Notes: generated by a model not told the origin, from the sequence alone. DNA of 64,000 bases from an uncultured bacterium (GCA_937864225.1 CALMJK010000017.1:1-64000), one strand, 5' to 3'; shown: positions 24,096 through 34,107, counted from the stretch's first letter. Program-made: numbers and translations.

Positions 24096-24521
24096 ATGCT
24101 GTTCAAGGCCGATACGCAACACGCGCTGCGTGCCCTCGCCGTACTGGCCAGAGGCGCGCAGAAGGTCTCGACGACGCGGCTGGCGCGCGAGATCGGCGCC
24201 TCGGAACCGGCGCTGGCCAAGGTTCTGCAGCGGCTCGCCCAGCAGGGGATCCTCGCCGGGCGGCCCGGCCCCGGCGGCGGCTACGTGCTGTCTCGCCCCG
24301 CCGCGGACGTCTCCCTGTGGGAATTGGTGACTCTGTTCGAGGGGCCGAATTTCGGCCGCGCCTGCATCTTCGGTCTGCCGCGATGTTCCGGCGAAGGACA
24401 CTGCCCTCTGCACGACGAGTGGCAGCAGATCCGCGGGCGCCTTATGCGGTTGCTCGAGCAACGGACTTTGGCCGCCCTGGCCGACGGCGCGGTGGCGCCG
24501 GGGCGCGGCCCGCGGCCCTGA
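24096..24521 (+). CDS. Rrf2 family transcriptional regulator (putative Fe-S sensor)
   Basis: MLFKADTQHALRALAVLA wHTH, GRPGPGGGYVLSRPA, Cys cluster C-IFGLPR-C-SGEGH-C-PLHDEW. Confidence 0.85.
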   Translation: MLFKADTQHALRALAVLARGAQKVSTTRLAREIGASEPALAKVLQRLAQQGILAGRPGPGGGYVLSRPAADVSLWELVTLFEGPNFGRACIFGLPRCSGEGHCPLHDEWQQIRGRLMRLLEQRTLAALADGAVAPGRGPRP

Positions 24522-24561
24522 CGCTCGGGAACCGGGGCTCCGAACCGCCGTAGAATGCACG

Positions 24562-25140
24562 ATGCGCCGCCAAGCCGATCCCAGGCCTCTGCTCGCCAGC
24601 TTCGGGCTGGCCGCGCTGCTGTCCCTGCTGGCGTGCCTGCTGATTCCGCGATCGTGGGTGCAGTGGTGGCTGCGCCCTTACCAGGGCTCCGACGGGCGGG
24701 ACCGCGCCGGCGAGCCGTGGCAGATCCTGCCCGAGCCCCGGACCTCGCCCGCGCCCGTGCTGGCCGTCGCCGATTCGAGCGCGCGCCCCGAACGCGTCCC
24801 TTCCGAAACCATCCCCGTGGCCGACCCCGCCTGGTGGCGCGCGGCCTGGCGCGATTGGGCGGCGGACGGCGCCCATGACCGGCGCGCGCCCGCTCCATCC
24901 GCTCTCGGCGCCGCCGACCTGCTCTGCAGCCGCCTGATCAGCGCGATTCCCGATTCGCTCTGGCGGCGAGCCCGCATCGACACCTCGCACGCGGCCCGGC
25001 TGGCCGCGGTGCAGTCCTTTTACGCGTCGGACCTGCGCGGCGCGTTGCCGGATCTGCGCGGGCTCATGGCCACCCGCAAGGCGACGGATATCCTCAATCG
25101 CGAGGCGGAATTGTTCGGAGAATACCTCCTCATGAAGTGA
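24562..25140 (+). CDS. hypothetical membrane-anchored protein
   Basis: N-terminal TM (LLASFGLAALLSLLACLLIP) then a soluble domain; no family recognised. Confidence 0.5.
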   Translation: MRRQADPRPLLASFGLAALLSLLACLLIPRSWVQWWLRPYQGSDGRDRAGEPWQILPEPRTSPAPVLAVADSSARPERVPSETIPVADPAWWRAAWRDWAADGAHDRRAPAPSALGAADLLCSRLISAIPDSLWRRARIDTSHAARLAAVQSFYASDLRGALPDLRGLMATRKATDILNREAELFGEYLLMK

Positions 25141-25280
25141 TCCGGGGGCCAGTTGGCAACATCTGCCGGCTTGGCTCGTATGAATCCTCATTGTCATTGC
25201 CTCGGGCCCGCGGCCGTTTTGGGGCGGCTCGCGGGCGCGGGCGCGGGACGAGGGGCGATCTGAACAGGGAAGGGGCGGCG

Positions 25281-26717
25281 ATGACGAAGCGAGCGTGGTT
25301 GGCCGTGACAGGCCTGCTGTTGTTGAACGCCGCGGGGGCCGCGGCCGAGCACGTGGCGGGACTGCCCGTGCACATCGATAGACTCGATTCCCGGGCGATC
25401 CGCGTCTGGCTGGGCGATCACATCTCGTCGACCGCAACCGTCGCCATCGCCACCGACGAGGGCGTCGTGGTCCTCGACACGACCGGCGATCCACGCATGG
25501 ACCGCGAACTGCGGCGCATCATCGCGCGCGAGCTTGGACGCGACGACTTCAAGTACCTCATCAACACGCACGAACACTCGGACCACACGGGGGGGAACGC
25601 GGTCTACGCCGACTGCGTCATCGTCGGCCACGCGCGCGTCGCCGAGGGCATGATCGCCCAGCGCGAGCGGCAAGCACAGAACCTCGAGTATGCCAAGTCC
25701 TACCTCGCGGAGTTGGAGGGGCAGCTCGCGGCGGCGCGGGCGGATTCCCTCGCGGCGGCGAAGTTGAGCGAGCAGGTGACGCGGACGCGACTGACACTCG
25801 ACGCCAGGGAATCTTCTGCGGATCTCCACCCGCCCACCAAGACCTTCACCGGCCGCCTGGACCTGAGGGTGGGCGACACGACCTTCGAACTGTACGACAT
25901 CGGCGGCATGCACTCGGCCAGCGATATCGCGGTCCTCGTGCCGGAGCACGGTTTGCTCATGACAGGCGACACCATGGCCGACGTCTGGCTGACCGACACG
26001 CCGGGCTGCCTAGCCTCCTTCATGGCGCGACCCGGCGTGCCGCACGACTTCCCCCGGATGCTGGCCAACTGGGACCTGCTGCTGGCGCGTAAGGACGCCG
26101 TCCGCAAGCTCGTGCCGGGCCACTGGAACGGCGAACTGTCCTGGGCGGGCTTCGCGGCGCGCGTTGACTATGTACGGGCGCTGTGGGAGGGCGTCAAACA
26201 GGGGGTGGCGGCCGGCAAGGGCTTGGCGGAACTCCAACGCGAGTACGCTCTCCAGGCGCGGTTTCCCGAACTCGCCGCGAGCCCCGGCTTCAGCGGCTAT
26301 AACAACTACACGAGCATCCTCGAGATGTGGAGCGACGCCACCGGGCAGGAGTCGGCGGCCGACCGGCTCTACGGCCTCGTCGAAGAGGGCGCCGCCGATG
26401 ATGCCATTGGGCAGATCGTCGCGACGCGCGACGCGAACTCCTCGCCGTACTATTTCCTGGAGGAGCAGATCAATCTCGCCGGCTACCGCTTTCTCCGGGA
26501 GGAAAAAGTCGAGCAGGCCATCAGAATGTTCAGAATCAATGTCGAGCTCTTTCCGCAATCGTGGAATGTGTACGACAGCCTGGGCGAGGGGATGTTGCGG
26601 TCGGGCGACGCCGCGGCGGCGGCCGCGATGTACGAGAAGTCGCTGGCGCTCAACCCGGACAGCCCCAGCGGCCGGGAAGCGCTGGCGCGGATCCGCGGGG
26701 AGCCGGAGGGGCGCTGA
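25281..26717 (+). CDS. secreted MBL-fold metallo-hydrolase with C-terminal TPR
   Basis: Signal peptide; INTHEHSDHTGGN (HxHxDH); LMTGDTMADVW; C-term SWNVYDSLGEGMLRSGDAAAAAAMYEKSLALNP. Confidence 0.85.
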   Translation: MTKRAWLAVTGLLLLNAAGAAAEHVAGLPVHIDRLDSRAIRVWLGDHISSTATVAIATDEGVVVLDTTGDPRMDRELRRIIARELGRDDFKYLINTHEHSDHTGGNAVYADCVIVGHARVAEGMIAQRERQAQNLEYAKSYLAELEGQLAAARADSLAAAKLSEQVTRTRLTLDARESSADLHPPTKTFTGRLDLRVGDTTFELYDIGGMHSASDIAVLVPEHGLLMTGDTMADVWLTDTPGCLASFMARPGVPHDFPRMLANWDLLLARKDAVRKLVPGHWNGELSWAGFAARVDYVRALWEGVKQGVAAGKGLAELQREYALQARFPELAASPGFSGYNNYTSILEMWSDATGQESAADRLYGLVEEGAADDAIGQIVATRDANSSPYYFLEEQINLAGYRFLREEKVEQAIRMFRINVELFPQSWNVYDSLGEGMLRSGDAAAAAAMYEKSLALNPDSPSGREALARIRGEPEGR

Positions 26718-26735
26718 CGCGGCGCGGTTTGACCG

Positions 26736-27425
26736 CTACGGCAGACCGAACACGTGCACCAGAGTCAGGTAGGCGCCGGCCGCGATGAACACCAGGCCGG
26801 TGGCCCGGCGTGCCCAGCGCTCCAGGACGGTCAGACGAGCGAAGGCGCGACCGACCCAGTGCGCCCCCAGGGCGATCAAGACGGCGAAGGCGATGACCGG
26901 CAGGCCGGTGCCCACCCCGTAAGCGGCGGGCAGCCCCAGACTCGACCCGTGCCGCACCGCCAGCGGTATGAGGCTGCCGAAGAAGAGGGCGGCCGAAACG
27001 GGGCAGAAGGTCAGCGCGCAGACGAAGCCGAGCAGGCAAGCTCCCCAGGGCCCCGCGCGCTGCGCGTTTCGCTGCATGGCGGCCGAGATGCCTCCGCCGC
27101 CGAAGACCGGGCGGATCCATTCCAGCAGCAGCACACCGCTCAGGATCAGCAGGGGGCCGAGTGCTTTGTTCATGGTGTGCTGCAACGTCCGCGCCAAGGC
27201 GGGCACGGACAGGACGCTGGCCACGATCAGCACGCCCAGCGCCGCGTAGGCCGTCATGCGGCCGAGCGTGTAGAGCGCGCCGGCCAGCAAGACCCGAGGC
27301 GGGCTGTCCAGGCGTCGACCGATGAAGCTCACCGCCGCGATGTTGGCGGCCAGCGGACACGGGCTGATCGACGTCAAGATGCCGAGCCAGAGCGCGGCCG
27401 GCACGCCCCACAACTCGTCAGCCAC
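26736..27425 (-). CDS. ArsG-like efflux permease (DsbD/TauE-like transmembrane family)
   Basis: ILTSISPCPLAANIAAVSFIGRR ... GFVCALTFCPVSAALFFGSLIPLA; operon context with ArsF-like protein. Confidence 0.72.
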   Translation of the reverse strand: MADELWGVPAALWLGILTSISPCPLAANIAAVSFIGRRLDSPPRVLLAGALYTLGRMTAYAALGVLIVASVLSVPALARTLQHTMNKALGPLLILSGVLLLEWIRPVFGGGGISAAMQRNAQRAGPWGACLLGFVCALTFCPVSAALFFGSLIPLAVRHGSSLGLPAAYGVGTGLPVIAFAVLIALGAHWVGRAFARLTVLERWARRATGLVFIAAGAYLTLVHVFGLP

Positions 27426-27936
27426 GATCGCTGCCCTGGGCGGCGGCCAGGTGCTTGCGCACCTCGCTCTGGACGTAGGCGAAGAACTGCGCCTGATTCC
27501 CCGTGTATTCCCAAACCTTTTGCAGATTCTCCCAGCGCAACTGCACGCCGCTTCTCAGGTCGGAAACGATCAGCGACTTGGTATAGAGTTCATAGTCCTT
27601 CACGAAGTGTTCGTTGCCTTTCTCGTCGACGTTCACGGGCAGAAAGACCAGGGAACTGTCCGCGAGTTCGTCCTTGAAGGCCGCGGTCAAAGCCAGCTCG
27701 GACCAGGATTCGATCCGGCGGCAGGTCGGGCAGCGCTGCGTCGTGTGGAAGTAGTAGACCACCACGCGATCGGGCGCCGCGGTTTCATCTGCAATCGGCT
27801 GGGCCGCGACCGCGCTCGCGGGCGCCGGAACGGGCGGATTCGCCGTCTCGTCCACGGGAGTGGCCGCCATAAGGGTCAGCGTCCCCGCGTAGAGGGCCGC
27901 CATGGCGAGGATCGTGATGCCTGGCCGCATCTTCAT
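27418..27936 (-). CDS. ArsF-like (nitrophenyl compound nitroreductase subunit) family protein
   Basis: Signal peptide; VVVYYFHTTQRCPTCRRIESWSELAL thioredoxin-like CPTC motif; neighbours match arsEFG order. Confidence 0.68.
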   Translation of the reverse strand: MKMRPGITILAMAALYAGTLTLMAATPVDETANPPVPAPASAVAAQPIADETAAPDRVVVYYFHTTQRCPTCRRIESWSELALTAAFKDELADSSLVFLPVNVDEKGNEHFVKDYELYTKSLIVSDLRSGVQLRWENLQKVWEYTGNQAQFFAYVQSEVRKHLAAAQGSDRG

Positions 27937-28010
27937 GATTGCAACTCCTTGTCGGAATCACCTATCGACTGTTGCCCCGCCGCCGACTCGCCGGCGTCCA
28001 CAGCGCTGGA

Positions 28011-28244
28011 TCAGGCCAGCATCGCCTTGATCTCCTCGACGCTCGGAACCCTGCCGACGCACTTGACCACGTCGTCGACGGCCAGGGCGGGGGTCATCAT
28101 GACGCCGAAGCCCATGATCGCCTTGATGTCCGTCACCTTGCTCAGTTCAAACTCCAGGCCCAGTTCCCGCGCCGCTGTCTCGGCATGCTCGGCCAGCTTC
28201 TTGCATTTCGGGCAGCCGGTGCCCAGGATCTGCAGTCTCTTCAC
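28011..28244 (-). CDS. small thioredoxin-family protein (ArsE-like position)
   Basis: MKRLQILGTGCPKCKKLAEHAETAARELGLEFELSKV; CPKC redox motif; MMTPALAVDD cis-Pro. Confidence 0.82.
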   Translation of the reverse strand: MKRLQILGTGCPKCKKLAEHAETAARELGLEFELSKVTDIKAIMGFGVMMTPALAVDDVVKCVGRVPSVEEIKAMLA

Positions 28245-28256
28245 GGCAACCCCTCC

Positions 28257-29558
28257 TCAGCGTGAGAACGAGCCGAACATCAAGCCGGTGACCGTGGCCA
28301 TGGCGACCACCAGCGCCACGAACGCCAGCGTCTTGCGCGTGCCCAGCACCGTGTTGATCACGAGCATGCTCGGCAGCGACAGGGCTGGTCCCGCCAGCAG
28401 CAAGGCCAGAGCAGGCCCCTTTCCCATGCCCGCCCCGAGCAGCCCCTGCAGAATCGGCACCTCGGTCAGCGTCGCGAAGTACATCAACGCGCCAGCCACC
28501 GAGGCGAACAGATTGGCGCCGAGTCCGTTGCCGCCCACGGCGCCAGCGATCCAACGGGAGGGGATCAGCCCTTCCTCGCCTGGGCGGCCGAGCAGCATGC
28601 CTGAAACCAGGATGCCGCCCAGCAGCAGCGGCATGATCTGCTTGGCGAAGCCCCAGCTCGCCCCGAACCAGGCCCCTGCCTCGCCCTTCTCGGTCGCCAG
28701 CGTGGCGCAGAGCGCCACCACGCCGACGCCGAACACCACCAGCGGGTGCCCCTGCCCGACGATCGCCGCCAGCACGGTCGGCACGGCCGCGCTCAACAGG
28801 CGCCGCCGGCTCAGCCCAAACCAGGCGTTCAGCATGAGGCCCAGCGTGGCGGCGAGCGCTGCCGTGATCCACCACTTGGCCGTGTAGATGATGCTCCAGA
28901 GCGCGCCAGCCTGGTCCGACCGGCTCCAGTTCGCGAAAACGAGGATGCCGATCATGGTCGCGAAGTAGAGCGCCGTTCGTCGCAGCGGTCGGCCCGCGGG
29001 CGGCGCCGGCAACTGCGCCTGCTGGCGCGCCTTCTCCCTTTCCTCGCGGCGGAACAGGGCGTGCATCAGCAGGCCGATGACCACGCTGAAAACCACCGCG
29101 CCCAACGCCCGGGCCACGCCGATCTGCAGGCCGAGCACCCGCGCCGTCAGGATGATGGCGAGCACGTTGATGGCCGGGCCGGAGTAGAGGAAGGCGGTGG
29201 CGGGTCCCAGGCCCGCGCCCATGGTGTAGATGCCGGCGAACAGCGGCAGCACCGTGCAGGAGCAGACCGCGAGCACGGTGCCGGACACGGAGGCGACCCC
29301 ATACGCCAGCACTTTGCTGGCGCCCGCGCCCAGATAGCGCATGACCGACGCCTGACTGACGAACTGCCCGATGGCGCCCGCGATGAAGAACGCCGGCACC
29401 AGACAAAGCAGCACGTGCTCCCGCGCGTACCATTTCAGGAGATGAAAGGACTCGGTGACGGCATGGTCGAAACGCGCCGAGCCGACGGGGAGGAAGAACG
29501 CGGCCAGAAACGCGGCCATCATCCAGGCCAGGGGCTTCCCTTCCTTGCGCCAGTCCAC
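28257..29558 (-). CDS. ArsP/YraQ (DUF318)-type permease
   Basis: FFIAGAIGQFVSQASVMRYLG; VLAVCSCTVLPLFAGIYTMGAGLGPATAFLYSGPAINVLAI. Confidence 0.82.
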   Translation of the reverse strand: MDWRKEGKPLAWMMAAFLAAFFLPVGSARFDHAVTESFHLLKWYAREHVLLCLVPAFFIAGAIGQFVSQASVMRYLGAGASKVLAYGVASVSGTVLAVCSCTVLPLFAGIYTMGAGLGPATAFLYSGPAINVLAIILTARVLGLQIGVARALGAVVFSVVIGLLMHALFRREEREKARQQAQLPAPPAGRPLRRTALYFATMIGILVFANWSRSDQAGALWSIIYTAKWWITAALAATLGLMLNAWFGLSRRRLLSAAVPTVLAAIVGQGHPLVVFGVGVVALCATLATEKGEAGAWFGASWGFAKQIMPLLLGGILVSGMLLGRPGEEGLIPSRWIAGAVGGNGLGANLFASVAGALMYFATLTEVPILQGLLGAGMGKGPALALLLAGPALSLPSMLVINTVLGTRKTLAFVALVVAMATVTGLMFGSFSR

Positions 29559-29561
29559 GCG

Positions 29562-29882
29562 CTACCTCGTCACTTCGGCGGCCTGCGCCGCGGTCGCCTG
29601 GAGCACGGCCTCCACGCACCCGAAGAAGTTCAACACGCACGGCACGCGCAGACGGTAGAAGACCTGGGCTCCGCGCTTCTCGTCCGTCAGGATGCCTGCG
29701 GCCCTGAGCAGCGCCAAGTGCCGGGAGACCGTGCTCAGGTCGGAGCCGACGAGCTCGCGCAACTCGCACACGCAACGCTCCCCGCGGGACAGCTCATCGA
29801 CGATGAAAAGCCTGGTCGGGTGCGCCAGCGCCTTGATCACGCGCGCGCGGGCCTCGTAACGGGCGAGGGTCTGCTGGTCCAC
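29562..29882 (-). CDS. ArsR family transcriptional repressor
   Basis: VIKALAHPTRLFIVDELSRGERCVCELRELVGSDLSTVSRHLALLRAAGIL; ELCVCEL-type metalloid site; GTG start with AAGGGAG RBS. Confidence 0.87.
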   Translation of the reverse strand: MDQQTLARYEARARVIKALAHPTRLFIVDELSRGERCVCELRELVGSDLSTVSRHLALLRAAGILTDEKRGAQVFYRLRVPCVLNFFGCVEAVLQATAAQAAEVTR

Positions 29883-29915
29883 GTCGCATCTCCCTTGCGC
29901 TGGTCGTCCTGAACA

Positions 29916-29941
29916 ATTGGCAATTTGGTAATATAGCCAAT
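29916..29941. promoter_or_regulatory. candidate ArsR operator (inverted repeat in an AT-rich patch)
   Basis: ATTGGC-N14-GCCAAT immediately upstream of arsR. Confidence 0.45.
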
Positions 29942-30136
29942 AGCGCCCTATGCGGCAAGCGGAAACGGTCCCTTTCCGCCGACGTCGCCTCGGCCCGCGC
30001 GGGTTGGCGCGACGAAAGGTGCGCGCGGCCGGCTCGTGCATTAAATTCGGCCGGTCATCTGGCCGCGATCCGCGCGTCGCCCCGGGTTTCCCCGGCGCGT
30101 GCGCGCGACACCTTCAGCCCTCCGGGAGTCGACGCC

Positions 30137-32248
30137 ATGAAGACCGCCAGCCTCCTTGCACTCCTGTGCGCCATCCAACTCAGCGTCTGTGCCGCCGCCG
30201 GAGCGCTGGCGGCGGGCGGCGGCGACGTGGACAACCCGCTGCTGTCGTCGTTCGACACTCCCTTCGGCGTGCCGCCCTTCGACCAGATCAGGCCCGAGCA
30301 CTTCATCCCGGCCTTCCTGGCGGGCATGGAGCGGCAGACGGCCGAGGTCGCGCGCATCGTGGACGCCCCCGAGGCGCCGAACTATCGGAACACGGTCGTG
30401 GCCTATTTCCAGAGCGGAGAGCTGCTGGGCAGAGTCAGTAACATCTTCGACAACACGACGGGCGCCAACACCAACGCCGCCATCCAGAAGGTGGCGGAGG
30501 CGATCAGGCCGCGCCTGGCGGGGCACCGCGACGCGCTCACGCTCGATCCGCGCCTGTTCGCGCGCATCAGGGCGGTCCACGACGGGCGGGTCGCCCAGAA
30601 CCTCGACCCGTCCGACGCGTATCTGCTCGAGCGGCTGTACGAGTCCTTCGTCCAGAACGGCGCCTTGCTGCCTACCGACCGGCAGGAGCGCCTCAAGGCG
30701 ATCAACCGGGAACTGGCCTCCCTCACGACCCAATTCGACGACAATCTGTTGGCCGAGACGAACGACTGGCGTCTGGTCGTCGACAAGCCGGAAGATCTCG
30801 CGGGCCTATCGGAGGAAATCGTCGCGACGGCCGCGGAGGCGGCCGCGGCGGCGGGCCTGCCCGGCAAGTGGGTCTTCACGACGCAGAAGCCGAGCATGAT
30901 CCCGTTCCTCCAGTACGCTCACAATCGCGAATTGCGCCGGCAGATCTACACGGCCTACTGCAATCGCGGCAACAACGGCGACGCCAAGGACAACAAGGCG
31001 ATCCTCGCGCGCATCGTGGCGCTGCGCGCGGAAAAGGCCAACCTGCTCGGCTTCGCCAGCTACGCGGCGTACAAGCTCCAGACGCGCATGGCCGGCACTC
31101 CCGAGAAGACCTTCGAACTGCTCGACGCGCTCTGGGAGAAGGCGCTGCCTGTCGCGCGACGGGAGGCCGCCGAGCTGCAGGCGCTGATCGATCAGGAGCA
31201 AGGAGCCTTCCCGCTCGCCGCCTGGGACTGGTGGTACTACGCGGAGAAGCTGCGCAAGGCCAAGTACGACCTCGATGAGAACGAGCTGCGGCCCTACTTC
31301 CCGGTCGAACGCGTGCGCGACGGCATGTTCGAGGTCGCCAATCGGCTGTACGGGCTAGTCTTCCTGCCGCTGGCGGATCTCCCCGCCCCGCATCCGGACG
31401 CCCAGGCCTACGAAGTGCGCCGGGCCGACGACTCGCACCTGGGAGTGCTCTATCTGGACTTCTTCCCGCGCGAGAGCAAGGAGGGGGGAGCGTGGTGCCT
31501 GGAATATCGGGGGCGCCACGTGCGGCACGGACAGGTGGTCGCGCCGATCACCACGATGGTCTGCAATCTCACGCGCCCGACGCAGGACACGCCCGCGCTG
31601 CTCAGCATGGACGACACCGAGACTCTCTTCCACGAGTTCGGTCACGCGCTCGAGAGCCTGCTGGCCGAGACGCCTTACGCCACGGCCTATTACGCGCTGG
31701 ACTTCACGGAGCTGCCCAGTCAGATCATGGAGCACTGGGCGTTCCATCCGGAGGTCCTGCCGCTCTACGCCCGGCACTACCGGACCGGGGAGGCCATTCC
31801 CGAGGATCTCATCGCGCGGATCCACAAGGCCTCCCTCTTCAACCAGGGCTTCGCGACAACCGAGTATCTGGCCGCCGCGCTGCTCGACCTCGGCTATCAC
31901 GGCCTGCCCGCCGGCGCGACGGTCGACGTCGCGAACTTCGAACAGGAACTGTTCGCGCGGCGGGGCCTCATCCCCGAGATCGTGTCGCGCTACCGCAGCA
32001 CGTACTTCGGGCACATCATGGGCGGCTACGACGCCGGGTATTACAGCTACATCTGGTCCTCCGTCCTGGACAGCGACGCCTTCGACCTCTTTCGCGAGCG
32101 CGGCGTCTTCGATCGGGACACGGCCGATTCTTTCCGCCGCAACATCCTGGCGCGCGACGGCACGGCCGATCCCATGGCCATGTTCGTGGCGTTCCGCGGG
32201 CGCGAGCCGGCGATCGAGCCCCTGCTCAGGAAGCGGGGCCTGATGTAG
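30137..32248 (+). CDS. M3 family metallopeptidase (oligopeptidase A/Dcp-like), exported
   Basis: Signal peptide; FHEFGHALESLL zinc motif; PFDQIRPEHFIPAFLAGME. Confidence 0.9.
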   Translation: MKTASLLALLCAIQLSVCAAAGALAAGGGDVDNPLLSSFDTPFGVPPFDQIRPEHFIPAFLAGMERQTAEVARIVDAPEAPNYRNTVVAYFQSGELLGRVSNIFDNTTGANTNAAIQKVAEAIRPRLAGHRDALTLDPRLFARIRAVHDGRVAQNLDPSDAYLLERLYESFVQNGALLPTDRQERLKAINRELASLTTQFDDNLLAETNDWRLVVDKPEDLAGLSEEIVATAAEAAAAAGLPGKWVFTTQKPSMIPFLQYAHNRELRRQIYTAYCNRGNNGDAKDNKAILARIVALRAEKANLLGFASYAAYKLQTRMAGTPEKTFELLDALWEKALPVARREAAELQALIDQEQGAFPLAAWDWWYYAEKLRKAKYDLDENELRPYFPVERVRDGMFEVANRLYGLVFLPLADLPAPHPDAQAYEVRRADDSHLGVLYLDFFPRESKEGGAWCLEYRGRHVRHGQVVAPITTMVCNLTRPTQDTPALLSMDDTETLFHEFGHALESLLAETPYATAYYALDFTELPSQIMEHWAFHPEVLPLYARHYRTGEAIPEDLIARIHKASLFNQGFATTEYLAAALLDLGYHGLPAGATVDVANFEQELFARRGLIPEIVSRYRSTYFGHIMGGYDAGYYSYIWSSVLDSDAFDLFRERGVFDRDTADSFRRNILARDGTADPMAMFVAFRGREPAIEPLLRKRGLM

Positions 32249-32276
32249 GCCGTCTCCGCGTTCGGCTCGGGGAGGT

Positions 32277-33131
32277 TCAGGACAGGTAGGCCAGCAAGAG
32301 ATCGCCTTCGGCGGCTCCGCGGAGCTTTGCCAAGGCTTCGTTGCGGATCTGGCGAACGCGTTCCCGGGACAGGTTGAGTCCGCGCCCGATCGCGTCGAGG
32401 GAAGCAGGCTGTTTTTCGCCCAGACCGTAGTAGCGCGCGATTACGCCGCGCTCGCGCTCGCTCAACACGGCGAGGGCGCCGGCCAGTTTGGCGCGCAACT
32501 CGTCGTCGAAGAAGCGCTTCTCCAGGCTGGGCGCGTTTTCGTCTGCCAGCGAATCGGCCAACGACCAGTCATCGTCGTAGGGATGGGCGTCGAAACTGAG
32601 CAGCGGCTGGCTCGCAGCCTGGATTTCCTGCATTTTCTCGCGCGAAAGTTCCATGGCCGCGCCCAGTTCTGACTGGTTCGCCCGGCGATGGAGCCGTTGC
32701 TCGAGATCCTGGGTGACGCGCTTCATTCTCTGGGCCTGTTGGGCGCGGTTGAGCGGCAGGCGCACAGTGTTGGTCTGCTCGGCGAGCGCCTTCTGGATGG
32801 CCTGGCGGATCCACCACACCGCATAGGAGATGAAACGGAAACCGCGGCGCTCGTCGAAGCGCCGGGCGGCCGTGATCAGCCCGGCATTTCCCTCCGCGAT
32901 CAGGTCCATGAAACAAAGCCCGCGGTGGAGGTACCTTTTGGCAACGTACACCACGAAGCGCAGGTTGGCGCTGACCAACTCATCGAGGGATCCGGCGTGA
33001 CCGGCCCGGAGACGTCGCGCCAGCTCGAATTCCTTTTCCTTGGTCAATAGCTTGTAGCGCGCGATGGTGCGCAGATACTGCTGCAGTCCGGAATCCTGTC
33101 GCCGATCCATGCTGAGTTCGACCTCGTACAT
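32277..33131 (-). CDS. RNA polymerase sigma-70 family factor (RpoD/RpoS-like)
   Basis: GLCFMDLIAEGNAGLITAARRFDERRGFRFISYAVWWIRQAIQKAL; C-term GLNLSRERVRQIRNEALAKLR. Confidence 0.92.
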   Translation of the reverse strand: MYEVELSMDRRQDSGLQQYLRTIARYKLLTKEKEFELARRLRAGHAGSLDELVSANLRFVVYVAKRYLHRGLCFMDLIAEGNAGLITAARRFDERRGFRFISYAVWWIRQAIQKALAEQTNTVRLPLNRAQQAQRMKRVTQDLEQRLHRRANQSELGAAMELSREKMQEIQAASQPLLSFDAHPYDDDWSLADSLADENAPSLEKRFFDDELRAKLAGALAVLSERERGVIARYYGLGEKQPASLDAIGRGLNLSRERVRQIRNEALAKLRGAAEGDLLLAYLS

Positions 33132-33177
33132 GAGCGCTCCCCTGTCTTGCCGTCGTGTTGGCGGTCCGGCGCTCCCG

Positions 33178-33552
33178 TCACGCGGCGCGGCCCCGACGAC
33201 CGTCTCGGTCCGCGAACGCCTCGTCGAGGACGCGCAGGATACCAGCGGGATCCTGACCCGACTCCAGGATCTTGCGCAGGACCGCGCGCGCCCCCGGTGT
33301 CGATGCGGCCCATTCGCGCGTCTCTCGATCGAGTCCCGTCACGAGCATTTCGAGAGAATGAAACGCCGCGCCGACATCCCGGAGCTCATGGGCGATCTTC
33401 CTGAGCAACCGCTCGGAAGGGCGACGCCGATCGTGCTCGATGTCCGAGAGGTGCGCCGCGGAGATGTCCAACTCCGCGGCGAACGCACGCAGCGACAGGC
33501 CAGCTTGCGTGCGCAGCCGGCGGACCTCGGACCCGAGTCTCGCTCCAGACAT
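33178..33552 (-). CDS. XRE-family helix-turn-helix regulator
   Basis: VRRLRTQAGLSLRAFAAELDISAAHLSDIEHDRRRPSERLLRKIA. Confidence 0.85.
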   Translation of the reverse strand: MSGARLGSEVRRLRTQAGLSLRAFAAELDISAAHLSDIEHDRRRPSERLLRKIAHELRDVGAAFHSLEMLVTGLDRETREWAASTPGARAVLRKILESGQDPAGILRVLDEAFADRDGRRGRAA

Positions 33553-33855
33553 TCACATATGTTAGCTGACAGTGCGGACATTCGCCAGGACGGATGAATC
33601 GTTGGGGGGCGGGAATTGAAGGACGTTCTGGGCTCCTTTCGTAAATATTTGAAAAATAATAAGTTGCAGGAGACACGGTTTGCGGCTACATTTGCTGGTG
33701 GCTACAGCGCTCGATTTCGAGTTTCCCCCGCCGCCGGGGGATGCGGTTTGACACACCGTCGAACCGGTTTGGAGCGCGGGGGAACGCCTGGAATCATCCG
33801 GCGGCCACCCGCGCCTGCGTCTGCCGGAGAAGCCGGCATCTGAGGTGCTAGAGGA

Positions 33856-34107
33856 ATGAAGAAGATCTACGTCGGAAACCTGCCATTCACCGCGACCAAC
33901 GATTCCGTGACCCGACTCTTCGAGGAGCACGGATCAGTCCATACGGTCGCTCTGATCAACGACCGCGAGACCGGCCGCCCGCGCGGTTTCGGTTTCGTGG
34001 AGATGGATGACGTCGCGGCGGCGAACGCCATCAAGGCCCTCGACGGCCATGCGATGGACGGACGCAACCTCAGCGTTAACGAGGCCAAGGAAAGAGCGCC
34101 GCGTTAG
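33856..34107 (+). CDS. RRM-domain RNA-binding protein
   Basis: MKKIYVGNLPFTATNDSVTRLFEEHG (RNP2), RPRGFGFVEM (RNP1). Confidence 0.93.
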   Translation: MKKIYVGNLPFTATNDSVTRLFEEHGSVHTVALINDRETGRPRGFGFVEMDDVAAANAIKALDGHAMDGRNLSVNEAKERAPR

